A stretch of 64,000 bases of DNA from Bifidobacterium felsineum (GTDB taxonomy: Bacteria; Actinomycetota; Actinomycetes; Actinomycetales; Bifidobacteriaceae): NCBI RefSeq assembly GCF_002802915.1, contig NZ_PEBJ01000001.1, positions 248,001 to 312,000 on the forward strand, read 5' to 3'. This document shows, one piece after another, positions 56,238 through 64,000 of this stretch. The notes below the pieces were generated by a model. The model had not been told where the DNA came from, ran no database searches, and worked only from the letters and a program-made list of their open reading frames with translations. Each line of letters opens with the position of its first letter. Position 1 is the stretch's first letter. The translations under genes were made by a program, and so were the position numbers.

Positions 56238-56434
56238 GATGGTTCCTTTCGCGAGACTGTTCGGCTGAACCCCGCGCTTGCGGTGGGATGCAGCCAAACA
56301 TTGCTTGTCTGTGATGATTCAAGTACACAGCGAAAGGCCTAATGTCGGCTTGGGCGGCAGGTAAGGGAATCCGTAAGTTACGGCAATGGTTTCTGGAAGG
56401 TTTTTGGACGTTTCCTGAAAGCGCTGACGATTAT

Positions 56435-57457
56435 TCAGCGTGTGCTGTTGCGTACCACCAATTCGGTGGGCAGTGTGACGCCAACCGGCTGCTCACCGTT
56501 GATCAGGCGCATCAGCTGATCGACCAGATGCTTGCCGATGGCTGCGAACGGCTGTCGAATCGTGGTCAGAGCGGGGTCGGCGAGTGTGGCTGCCGAGGAA
56601 TCATCGAAGCCTACGATCTGCACATCGTCCGGAACCTTGAGTCCGCGTGCGCGCAACGCTTTGATGGCGCCGGCGGCCATGGTATCCGATGAAACGAAGA
56701 CGCCATCGATGGCGGGGTCGGAGTCAAGCAGCTGAATCATGGCGGTTTCACCGCTGTCTGCGGAGTAATCGCCGTGCACGATGCGATCTTGTGCATTGCC
56801 GGAGTCATCGGCGAACGTGGCCACAGTATCGAGGAAGCCGTGCATGCGGTCGCGTGTGCCGCTGGGGCCTGCAGGACCGGCGATCATCGCGATATGCTTC
56901 GCTCCGCGCTCGTGCAGATATTCGCAGGCTTTGCGCGCGCCGCCATAATCCTCGACGTGCACATAGCCTACGGGCAAGGTCTCGTCAGACGGCTGTTCGG
57001 CGATGACCGTAGGGATGCCGGCCTCGACCAAACCGTTCAGCATTTCGCTGGAATCCTTATGCCAGGCCACTTGGATGACGCCGTCAACATGGCCGGCCTG
57101 CAGGTAGGCGAGATTACGTTTGGCTTCATCCTGGTTGTCGGTGGTCATCAGGATGAAGGAGACCCCTTTTTTACCGAGCTCATCGGCCACGGCCCTCAAG
57201 AGCGCGGCGAAGTTCGGGTCCTCAAACAGCAGTTTTTGCGGTTCTCCCAGCAGGAACGCCACCGATCCGGCGCGACCGGTCACCAGCGCGCGGGCATGAC
57301 TGTTGGCCACATAACCGGTCTGTTCGATGGCTGCCTTGATATTGGCGGCGGCGTCCTGGCTCACCCATTTGCGACCGTTGAGATAGCGGGACACAGTGGC
57401 GCGGGAAACGCCGGCAATACGTGCAACGTCGTGGATGGTGGCTTTGTGCTGGTTCAC
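56435..57457 (-). CDS. LacI family transcriptional regulator
   Basis: N-terminal LacI helix-turn-helix (ATIHDVARIAGVSRATVSRY) and a periplasmic-binding-protein-like sugar-sensing domain (about 60-335). The GTG at 57457 with TGAAAGG upstream is the best start; the upstream frame to 57577 has no support. 340 residues. It follows the LacY-type symporter and GH43 genes on the same strand, and the operator-like repeats at 60087 and 60176 are probably its targets. Confidence 0.9.
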   Translation of the reverse strand: MNQHKATIHDVARIAGVSRATVSRYLNGRKWVSQDAAANIKAAIEQTGYVANSHARALVTGRAGSVAFLLGEPQKLLFEDPNFAALLRAVADELGKKGVSFILMTTDNQDEAKRNLAYLQAGHVDGVIQVAWHKDSSEMLNGLVEAGIPTVIAEQPSDETLPVGYVHVEDYGGARKACEYLHERGAKHIAMIAGPAGPSGTRDRMHGFLDTVATFADDSGNAQDRIVHGDYSADSGETAMIQLLDSDPAIDGVFVSSDTMAAGAIKALRARGLKVPDDVQIVGFDDSSAATLADPALTTIRQPFAAIGKHLVDQLMRLINGEQPVGVTLPTELVVRNSTR

Positions 57458-57550
57458 TCGAAACCTTTCATGCGGAATGTCCGCTTGTGCGGATAGCCCG
57501 CGGAAGTTGAAACGCTCCCATTGTAGCCGGTGGCGATTGCTCGGCATACA

Positions 57551-57588
57551 CAACGGCCGCACGCCCCGGAAGGGCAATGCGGCCGTTG
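57551..57588 (-). terminator. Hairpin between the symporter and LacI genes
   Basis: CAACGGCCGCA / TGCGGCCGTTG, 11 bp and perfect, with a 16-nt loop. It separates the GH43-symporter transcript from lacI. Confidence 0.6.
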
Positions 57589-57616
57589 CATATGGTGCGA
57601 TGATGCTAGTACGGTA

Positions 57617-58882
57617 TCAGGCCTCAACCTGCTTGCTGTCGTTGCGCATCAGCAGCGAGCCGCCGATCACGAACACGGCGATGAGCACTGCAAGCAGCAG
57701 GTAGGCGTGGTGGAAGCCGAGCTGGGTGTACATGTTGCCCATCACCAGCGAGAAGATGGTCAGACCAATCTGCTTGGCGGTGCCGAAGCCGTACATGTAA
57801 ACCGTGGCGGAGAGGCGCTTATCGAACACGCGGGTGATGTACTTCATCACGGAGACCAGCATGAACGGCATCTCCAGGGCGGCGAGCAAACGCCAGAAGA
57901 CCAGCATCGGGATGGTGTTGATGAAGGCGCAGCCGAGCACGCGCACGAACAGGATGCCGCCGTAGATCAGCAGGCCGGTCTTGGCGCCAATCTTGTTGAT
58001 CAGAGCCGGCATGAACAGCATGCAGATGGCCTCAAGCAGAATCTGGACGGAGACCACGCGGCTGAAGAAGGTGGCACCGGCGGTGGCGTCGGAGAAGAAG
58101 GAGGCGAAGTAGTTCGGGAACTGCTGATCGAACACGTCGTACATGGTGGCAGAGCCGATGATCAGCAGGCAGAAGCCCCAGAAGCTGCGGTTCTTGAAGA
58201 TGGAAACCCACTCTTCGCGGGAGATCGGCTCGTTATCCTCATCTTCGCCTTCGGTGGCCTTGACAGCGCCGGCCATGTGGTCCTCAGGCAGCTTGACGAT
58301 GGAGATCAGCACGAGTAGCACGGCTGCGCAGAAGGTCATTGCCCAGAAGATGGAGCCGGTGTTCTTGGCCCACATGATGCCGCCCACAAAGGAAGCGGTA
58401 GCACCGGCCAGGGAGCCGAACAGACGTGCGTGGCCATACTCGAAGTGGTAGGCGCGGGAGGAACGCTCGTTGTAGGCCTCAATAACGCCAACGCCGCCGT
58501 TCAGGCACAGGCTCAGGTAAGCGCCCATCACGATGGCGCCGAGAATCTGGTTAACGCCGATGAGCGGCAGGAACACCCACTGGAACAGCGGGCCGAGGAA
58601 GAGGATGCAGCAGACCACGAAGATGAACAGGCCCTTCTTCAGGCCGAGGCGATCCTGAATCGGTCCGAAGATCGGCTGCAGAATCAGCGCGCCGAACGAC
58701 ATGATGGAGAACACGAGGCCGGATGCGGTGGTGTCCATGCCGGCCGGGCCCTTCAACCAGTACGGCAGGAAGGTGAAGATGAGCTGCCAGACGGCGAAGT
58801 AGAAGAAGTAGAGTCCGCCGAAGTTCCAGAAAATGCCGCGCTTCAGTGAGCTCAGCAGAGAGGTTGATTGTTCCTGTGCCAT
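57617..58882 (-). CDS. LacY-type oligosaccharide:H+ symporter
   Basis: MFS protein of the LacY (oligosaccharide:H+ symporter) family. WNFGGLYFFYFAVWQLIFTF matches the first LacY helix, LQPIFGPIQDRLGLKKGLF the loop 2-3 motif, and EAYNERSSRAYHFEYGHARLFG the LacY sugar-binding Glu126/Arg144 region. Twelve segments in 421 residues. It is 60 bp downstream of the GH43 gene, so the likely cargo is arabino- or related oligosaccharides cut inside the cell. The start is ATG 58882 with a weak site. Confidence 0.88.
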   Translation of the reverse strand: MAQEQSTSLLSSLKRGIFWNFGGLYFFYFAVWQLIFTFLPYWLKGPAGMDTTASGLVFSIMSFGALILQPIFGPIQDRLGLKKGLFIFVVCCILFLGPLFQWVFLPLIGVNQILGAIVMGAYLSLCLNGGVGVIEAYNERSSRAYHFEYGHARLFGSLAGATASFVGGIMWAKNTGSIFWAMTFCAAVLLVLISIVKLPEDHMAGAVKATEGEDEDNEPISREEWVSIFKNRSFWGFCLLIIGSATMYDVFDQQFPNYFASFFSDATAGATFFSRVVSVQILLEAICMLFMPALINKIGAKTGLLIYGGILFVRVLGCAFINTIPMLVFWRLLAALEMPFMLVSVMKYITRVFDKRLSATVYMYGFGTAKQIGLTIFSLVMGNMYTQLGFHHAYLLLAVLIAVFVIGGSLLMRNDSKQVEA

Positions 58883-58942
58883 GATGATTCCGTTTCTTGG
58901 ATTGGTGAGATGTTGTGGTGGTTAAGGGTTATTGATGGCTGG

Positions 58943-59968
58943 TCACAGCGTTTCGTCAACGTCGAGGTGACCATCCGCCGGCAGTACGTCGGTGGTTGCC
59001 GGAGTCCAGCGGGTGTCCATCTGCGGGGTGCCGAAGTTCGGAGTACCGTCTTCGTTCCAGGTGATGAGCCCCATGCGGGCGTGGCGGTTCGGGTCGAACA
59101 GCGGGTCGCCCAGAATCTCCACGTAGTTGCGGCAGTGGTAGATGAGCACATCCTGGCCGTCTTCAGTGGTGGTGAAGGAGTTGTGGCCTGGGCCGAACTG
59201 GCGCACGGTCTCATCGGAGGTGAACACCGGCTTGCTGGACTTGGTCCAGTTGGCCGGGTCGAGCAGATCGGAATCGGCATTGGCGGTGAGCATGCCCATC
59301 GCGTATTCGGGGCCGGTGCCGGAGGCGGAGAAGGTCACGAAGATCTTGTCGCCGTGCTTCAGAACCGCCGGGCCTTCCTCGACGATGAAGCGGATTTTCT
59401 CCCAGTCAAGTTCCGGCTTGCTGAGCATCACCGGCTTGGTGGCGAGCGTCCACGGGTTTTCCATGCGGGCGATGTACAGGTTGGAGTGGCCTTCGATGTT
59501 GAGGTCCTGCTGGGCCCAGATCAGGTACTGGTGGCCATCGGTGTGCACAAAGCTGGTGGCGTCCAGTGCGAAGGTATCCATGCCGGTGTCGACCTTGCCG
59601 CGCTCAACCCATTCGCCGGTGATGGGGTCGGCGTCGTCGCAGGTCAGGCAGAATACGCGGTGCTGGAAGGTGTCGGCCACCGGGTCGATTTCGGTGGTGT
59701 GTGCGGCGGCAAAGTAGATGACCCACTGGCCGTTCACTCGGTGGATTTCCGGAGCCCAGATGAGTTCGCTCATTTCGCCGGTGCCGCTCTCGTGCTTGTG
59801 CCAGATGGTGTGTTCCTCGGCCTGCTGCAGGCCGGAGAGGGTCTTGGAACGGCGAAGGGTGATGCGGTCGTACACCGGGTAGGAGCCGGTGAATAGGTAA
59901 CCATCATCGGTGCGCAGCACGTATGGATCGGCGCGCTGCAGCACAATCGGATTCGGCAGTAATGCCAT
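58943..59968 (-). CDS. GH43 family glycosidase (likely alpha-L-arabinofuranosidase)
   Basis: Five-bladed propeller glycosidase. The three catalytic carboxylates are visible: Asp14 in QRADPYVLR (base), Asp136 in FALDATSF (pKa-tuning) and Glu198 in EEGPAV (acid). There is no signal peptide, so it works on imported oligosaccharides, probably those carried by the LacY-type symporter. Its N-terminus and length (341) suggest an exo-acting arabinofuranosidase, but beta-xylosidase is possible. The ATG at 59968 (MALLPNPIVL) has GAGGAG upstream. Confidence 0.87.
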   Translation of the reverse strand: MALLPNPIVLQRADPYVLRTDDGYLFTGSYPVYDRITLRRSKTLSGLQQAEEHTIWHKHESGTGEMSELIWAPEIHRVNGQWVIYFAAAHTTEIDPVADTFQHRVFCLTCDDADPITGEWVERGKVDTGMDTFALDATSFVHTDGHQYLIWAQQDLNIEGHSNLYIARMENPWTLATKPVMLSKPELDWEKIRFIVEEGPAVLKHGDKIFVTFSASGTGPEYAMGMLTANADSDLLDPANWTKSSKPVFTSDETVRQFGPGHNSFTTTEDGQDVLIYHCRNYVEILGDPLFDPNRHARMGLITWNEDGTPNFGTPQMDTRWTPATTDVLPADGHLDVDETL

Positions 59969-60086
59969 GGTGTCTCCTCGTTGATGTTGAACAGTGAACA
60001 TCGTTGTGTCGGTGTGCGTGATGCTATTGCCAGGTTTGCGACTTCTTGGTCGGCATGTGTCTGACGCTGACCAAACCTGAAACAGC

Positions 60087-60104
60087 ACTGTGCACGTTTC
60101 CAGT
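60087..60104. promoter_or_regulatory. LacI-type operator, copy 1
   Basis: ACTGTGCACGTTTCCAGT, the exact reverse complement of copy 2. It is 119 bp before the GH43 start and contains the LacI-type core TGCACGTTTCCA. Confidence 0.65.
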
Positions 60105-60175
60105 TGCTAAATATACGCCTGTGCTGTTGTTTTGCAAGTTCTTTAATATTGCAGTATGTGCTACCTGTTGCAATT

Positions 60176-60193
60176 ACTGGAAACGTGCACAGT
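60176..60193. promoter_or_regulatory. LacI-type operator, copy 2
   Basis: ACTGGAAACGTGCACAGT, 18 of 18 bases inverted relative to copy 1, with 71 bp between. It is 39 bp before the start of the divergent membrane-protein gene. Confidence 0.65.
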
Positions 60194-60231
60194 CATACGG
60201 CGTGTCGTGCGGAGCCTGATAGCGTGGCTGT

Positions 60232-61506
60232 ATGGCGCATGCACAAGAATCACTCAATAAATCCGGTATTGCCGCTGCCGCCGAGGAGTCCGCCATTGAA
60301 GCGGACCTGGTGGCCACTGAACTGGACGGTGCCGATATGGACCTTGACGCGAAGCGACTGCCGATCCTGGCCCGCGTCTATGGCATCCTGATTCTGCTCA
60401 ATGGTCTGGCCGCATTGCCGTTTACCGTGTTCGCCACCATCTACAGCGTGCGCGAAATTCTCGCCGGCCGTGTGCACGTGGATGCCATGAGCCTCACGTT
60501 CATCCTTTCCGCTCTGCATACGTTGGTGCTGATTACCAATGCGGCATGCCTGATTGTTTTCGGCATCCTGTTGCTACGCAATCGTCGCCGCTATGCCGCG
60601 CGCTGGGCATACGTGCTGATGCCGCTCACATTGGCGGAAGGCATGCTATCGCTGGCCCTGCAGGGTTTGGGCTGGAATCTGGTACTGCCTGCGATTCAGA
60701 TGATCATCCTCGTGGTGATTTCAGTGACCGCCGACCCCTCATTGCGCGAAGAACGCCGGCTGCAGCGCGCGCTCAAACGTATGGATGACCGCGATGAATA
60801 CGATGCCGCGCTTGCCGCCGGTATGCTCGGCCGTGACCAAAGCGGCAAAGGCTACATCGCACTGGATTTCTTCAATATCTTCTGGCTGTTCACCATCGCA
60901 TCCGTGGGCGGTCTCATCATCGAAACCATCTATCACTTTGCGCTGTATCACGGTGAACTGCAGGATCGCGCAGGCCTGTTATGGGGTCCGTTCTCGCCGA
61001 TTTACGGCTGTGGAGCGGTGCTGGTCACCGTGTTTTTGAATCGCCTTTGGAAAGCGAACGCCGGACTGATTTTCTGCGCCTCGGCGGTGATCGGCGGCAC
61101 CTTCGAGTACGTGACCAGCTGGTTCATGGAGGTGGCGTTCGGCATCACCGCTTGGGACTACACCGGCCAGTGGCTCTCCATCGATGGCCGCACGTCCGGC
61201 AAATACATGTTCTTCTGGGGCCTGATTGGATTGGTGTGGGTGCGCTGGCTGCTGCCGCGCATGCTGGCGCTGATCAATCGCATCCCATGGAAAGTGCGGT
61301 ATTCGTTGACCGCAGTGTGCGCGGTGCTGATGATCATCGACATCGTATTCACGCTGATGGCGCTCGACTGCTGGTATGGCAGGCTCGCCGGTCAGCCGCA
61401 AACCTCGCCAGCTGCCCTCTGGTTCAGCGAACATTACGGCAACGACTACATGGCCGCCCGCTTCCAAACCATGACCATCGACCTCGCCAAAGCCGGCCGT
61501 ATGTAG
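60232..61506 (+). CDS. CmpB-type membrane protein (putative ABC transporter permease family)
   Basis: A 424-residue polytopic protein. The C-terminal half has the PF06541 (ABC_trans_CmpB) pattern: GPFSPIYGCGAVLVTVFL, EYVTSWFMEVAFGITAWDY and SIDGRTSGKYMFFWGL. The N-terminal half adds four hydrophobic segments. No ATPase is adjacent, so a transporter role is not shown. An ATG at 60232 follows closely after operator copy 2, so the LacI protein may also regulate it. Confidence 0.8.
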   Translation: MAHAQESLNKSGIAAAAEESAIEADLVATELDGADMDLDAKRLPILARVYGILILLNGLAALPFTVFATIYSVREILAGRVHVDAMSLTFILSALHTLVLITNAACLIVFGILLLRNRRRYAARWAYVLMPLTLAEGMLSLALQGLGWNLVLPAIQMIILVVISVTADPSLREERRLQRALKRMDDRDEYDAALAAGMLGRDQSGKGYIALDFFNIFWLFTIASVGGLIIETIYHFALYHGELQDRAGLLWGPFSPIYGCGAVLVTVFLNRLWKANAGLIFCASAVIGGTFEYVTSWFMEVAFGITAWDYTGQWLSIDGRTSGKYMFFWGLIGLVWVRWLLPRMLALINRIPWKVRYSLTAVCAVLMIIDIVFTLMALDCWYGRLAGQPQTSPAALWFSEHYGNDYMAARFQTMTIDLAKAGRM

Positions 61507-61612
61507 GCGCTACGCGATGAGCGTAAGACGGGCCGTGCGGGCTTCCGGTGTCAAGGATAGACTTGGATTCCGGAAGAATCGTTCCTTAATACTGCAAGGA
61601 AAGGCAAGGCAG

Positions 61613-63067
61613 ATGGCCGAAGCTACAGCAAATATCGGTGTTATTGGACTGGCCGCAATGGGCTCCAACCTGGCGCGCAACCTGGCGCATCACGGCAATA
61701 CGGTGGCCCTGTTCAACCGTCACTACTCCCGTACCGAAAAGCTGATGAACGAGCATGGCACTGAAGGCAACTTCGTGCCGGCCAAGACGCTGGAGGAGTT
61801 CGCGGCCTCCCTGAAGCGCCCACGCACCGCCGTCATCATGGTCAAGGCCGGTGCGCCGACCGATGCCGTGATTGAGCAGCTTGAAGAGGTGTTCGAGCCG
61901 GGCGACATCATTGTGGATGGCGGTAACTCCTTCTTCAAGGACACCATCAAGCGCGAGAAGGAAGTGCGTGCCAAGGGCTTCCACTTCGTGGGTTGCGGTG
62001 TGTCCGGCGGTGAGGAAGGCGCGCTGAACGGCCCGTCCCTGATGCCCGGTGGCACTGCGGAATCCTGGAAGACTTTGGGCCCGATTCTCGAATCCATCGC
62101 TGCCAAGGTGAATGGTGAACCGTGCGTGACCCACATCGGTACCGATGGCGCCGGCCACTTCGTCAAGATGGTGCACAACGGCATCGAGTACGCCGACATG
62201 CAGGTGATCGGTGAGGCCTACGATATTCTGCGTCGTGGCCTGGGCATGGATGCCGAGGAGATCGGCGATGTGTTCGAGGAGTGGAACAAGGGCGACCTTG
62301 ATTCCTACCTGATCGAGATCACCGCTGAGATTCTGCACCACAAGGACGCCGAGACCGGCAAGCCGTTCGTGGACGTGGTCGTCGATCACGCCGGCATGAA
62401 GGGCACTGGTACTTGGACCGTGCAGACCGGTCTGGAATTCGGTTCCCCGGTGGCTTCCATCGGCGAGTCCGTGTTCGCACGCGCCCTGTCTTCCCACGGC
62501 GAGCTGCGTGAAGCCGCCCAGAAGGAAGGCCTGGCTGGCCCGAACAAGACCATCGACCTGGCCGGCGAAGACAAGGCCGCATTCGTGGAGGATGTGCGCA
62601 AGGCACTGTTCGCATCCAAGGTCGTGGCCTACGCCCAGGGCCTGAATGAGATTCAGGATGGTGCTAAGGAATACGGCTGGGATATCAACCTGTCCGAAGT
62701 GGCACGCATTTGGCGTGGCGGCTGCATCATTCGAGCCCAGTTCCTGCTCGACCGCATCACCGAGGCCTTCAAGGGCGATAACCCGCCGGCTTCCCTGCTG
62801 TTCGACCCGTACTTCGAGAAGATCATCGGTGAATCCCAGGATGCATGGCGTCATGTGATTGTTCGCGCTATCGAAGCCGGCATCCCGACCCCGGTGTTCT
62901 CCAGCTCCCTGGCCTACTACGACGGTCTGCGCTCCAAGCGCCTGCCCACCGCCCTGACCCAGTCCCAGCGCGACCTCTTCGGCGCCCACACCTACGGCCG
63001 CGTAGACAAGCCCGGCGTATTCCACACGTTATGGGCTGAGCCGGGTAAGCCTGAAATCGAAGCATAG
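61613..63067 (+). CDS. gnd: 6-phosphogluconate dehydrogenase (decarboxylating)
   Basis: Converts 6-phosphogluconate to ribulose 5-phosphate with NADP. The N-terminal Rossmann motif GLAAMGSNLARN, the substrate motif GCGVSGGEEGALNGPSLMPG and VKMVHNGIEYADMQ (catalytic Lys) are complete, and the length of 484 is typical. The ATG at 61613 follows AAGGCAAGGCAG; an upstream open frame to 61517 is unsupported. It converges on the 6-phosphogluconolactonase gene, the preceding pathway step. Confidence 0.97.
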   Translation: MAEATANIGVIGLAAMGSNLARNLAHHGNTVALFNRHYSRTEKLMNEHGTEGNFVPAKTLEEFAASLKRPRTAVIMVKAGAPTDAVIEQLEEVFEPGDIIVDGGNSFFKDTIKREKEVRAKGFHFVGCGVSGGEEGALNGPSLMPGGTAESWKTLGPILESIAAKVNGEPCVTHIGTDGAGHFVKMVHNGIEYADMQVIGEAYDILRRGLGMDAEEIGDVFEEWNKGDLDSYLIEITAEILHHKDAETGKPFVDVVVDHAGMKGTGTWTVQTGLEFGSPVASIGESVFARALSSHGELREAAQKEGLAGPNKTIDLAGEDKAAFVEDVRKALFASKVVAYAQGLNEIQDGAKEYGWDINLSEVARIWRGGCIIRAQFLLDRITEAFKGDNPPASLLFDPYFEKIIGESQDAWRHVIVRAIEAGIPTPVFSSSLAYYDGLRSKRLPTALTQSQRDLFGAHTYGRVDKPGVFHTLWAEPGKPEIEA

Positions 63068-63110
63068 CTTCGCTTTCAGGCTTAAGGACAGCCCTGTGGG
63101 CTGTCCGACC
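63050..63110 (+). terminator. Hairpins at the gnd stop codon
   Basis: AAGCCTGAA (63050) pairs with TTCAGGCTT (63076) across the stop codon, and GGACAGCC-CTGT-GGGCTGTCC follows. They may protect the mRNA end or help termination. Confidence 0.5.
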
Positions 63111-63237
63111 GGCTCAGTGCTCGGTGGCTATGCCATCGAGCCAACACTGAGTCTCGCTCGTAGAGCGAGTCCGTAATTGCAGGGGCCGGAGGCGAAGAAG
63201 GTCAGCCTGAAGAGCAGCAGGCCTGAGTCCGCCCCCT

Positions 63238-63294
63238 CACCTCATCAAACGTACGCTGAATCATCCTCAGAGTACGTTTGATGAGGTGTTTTTG
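63238..63294. terminator. Strong bidirectional terminator, AAACGTAC inverted-repeat family
   Basis: Perfect 17-bp stem CACCTCATCAAACGTAC / GTACGTTTGATGAGGTG followed by TTTTTGT. It separates gnd and the lactonase gene. The arm is shared with the inverted repeat at 32570. Confidence 0.8.
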
Positions 63295-63297
63295 TAT

Positions 63298-64000
63298 TTA
63301 CAGTTTGGTGACGGTCTCTTCGGTGGAGAACCAGACGAATTCCTCGGTGCCGCCCGCATAGGAGGACGGGTACTCCGGATTATTAGGTCGGGCGAATACG
63401 TGAGCCAATGAATCGGCCTTGCCTGCGCCGGCTGCGAAGAACCAAGTGTGGCGGGAACGGGCGATCAGCGGCGAGGTCAAGGAAATACGCAACGGCGGCA
63501 TCTTGGGGGAGTGACTCACGCCCACGGTCAGCCGATCGGTGACGTCCACTTCGTGATGACCGGAAGATGCGGGGAACAGCGATGCATAATGACCATCCGG
63601 CCCCATGCCCAGAATCATCAGGTCGAACACCGGTTCTGGGCCCATCTCGCGAATCAGCTCCTGTTCGTATTCGCGAGCGGCGGCATCCAGCAGTGTTGCG
63701 TTATCGGTGTCTGCCGCAGCGCGCACGTCGGCGTCACTGCTTTCCGCATTGGCCATAACGGTAGCGATTTCATCGGCGGAACGAGTGTCCGCCGGCATCT
63801 CATGGATGTTCGCTTCCGGCAGTTTGCCCTCGGCAACGAGCCGGTCCAGCAGCAGACGGCGGGCTTCCAGCGCATTGCGATCAGTGTCGTAAGCCGGCAC
63901 GAAACGCTCATCACTGAACCAGAAGTGCACGCGAGACCAGTCAATGGAATCAGCCAAAGGATCCGATAATACCAAGCCCAGCGGCTGCGCTGCCGAACCG
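63298..64000 (-). CDS. pgl: 6-phosphogluconolactonase (5' end beyond the window)
   Basis: Hydrolyses 6-phosphogluconolactone. IDWSRVHFWFSDERFVP and DLMILGMGPDGHYASLFP are the two family motifs. The frame is open to the last base with no stop, and the N-terminal part (usually LSGGSTP) is missing, so the gene continues past the window edge. It pairs functionally with the convergent gnd. Confidence 0.92.
   Translation of the reverse strand, partial: GSAAQPLGLVLSDPLADSIDWSRVHFWFSDERFVPAYDTDRNALEARRLLLDRLVAEGKLPEANIHEMPADTRSADEIATVMANAESSDADVRAAADTDNATLLDAAAREYEQELIREMGPEPVFDLMILGMGPDGHYASLFPASSGHHEVDVTDRLTVGVSHSPKMPPLRISLTSPLIARSRHTWFFAAGAGKADSLAHVFARPNNPEYPSSYAGGTEEFVWFSTEETVTKL

Overview
The window is about 60% GC, densely coded and looks like a piece of a Bifidobacterium chromosome, most likely B. 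longum or a close relative. This rests on recognised proteins rather than a database search: a NahK-type N-acetylhexosamine kinase fused by a 1-nt overlap to an LnpC-type uridylyltransferase, an actinobacterial LeuA, an actinobacterial small SRP RNA, a DUF805 protein with a PQ-rich tail, a GH43 arabinofuranosidase with a LacY-type symporter, and an FTR1/P19 iron operon. There is no CRISPR array, complete insertion sequence, prophage or replication origin.

Layout. 1-15.6 kb: leuA; a bifunctional penicillin-binding protein; SRP RNA; a PAP2 phosphatase; topA-tmk-holB; an LPxTG-like cell-wall protein; a PEBP-family protein; a C69 dipeptidase. 15.6-22 kb: fhs, a MIF-like tautomerase, GtrA, an MFS transporter, a histidine phosphatase and an unknown protein. 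22-26.8 kb: an AraC-regulated hexose or hexosamine salvage cluster (kinase, uridylyltransferase, mutarotase). 26.9-35 kb: a DUF805 protein, gltX with tRNA-Glu and tRNA-Gln, a PP2C-like protein, two tiny Cys-terminal peptides, a DUF1275 protein, a frameshifted MFS gene and tRNA-Thr. 35-37.8 kb: a tRNA-Ser integration-type hotspot with three copies of the tRNA 3' end, a MITE-like inverted repeat and an AlbA/Schlafen-type regulator. 37.8-39.5 kb: a large membrane protein. 39.6-48.1 kb: an iron-uptake operon (FTR1, P19 lipoprotein, FtrD-like protein, two FtsX permeases, an ATPase, an FMN-binding lipoprotein). 48.1-53.6 kb: TetR and two YhgE/Pip membrane proteins. 53.9-56.2 kb: a beta-helix surface protein and a low-complexity membrane partner. 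56.4-60 kb: LacI, LacY-type symporter and GH43 with matching operators. 60.2-64 kb: a CmpB-type membrane protein, gnd and the 3' part of the convergent 6-phosphogluconolactonase gene.

The most unusual signal is a dispersed double-hairpin repeat of about 50 bp (arms CTCCCTC-TGAT-GAGGGAG and GTCAGC-GAA-GCTGAC). It occurs six to seven times, clusters in the iron operon, and sits in frame inside two protein-coding genes (the uridylyltransferase and an FtsX permease), where both copies are read in the same frame and give the peptide PSDEGAGS.
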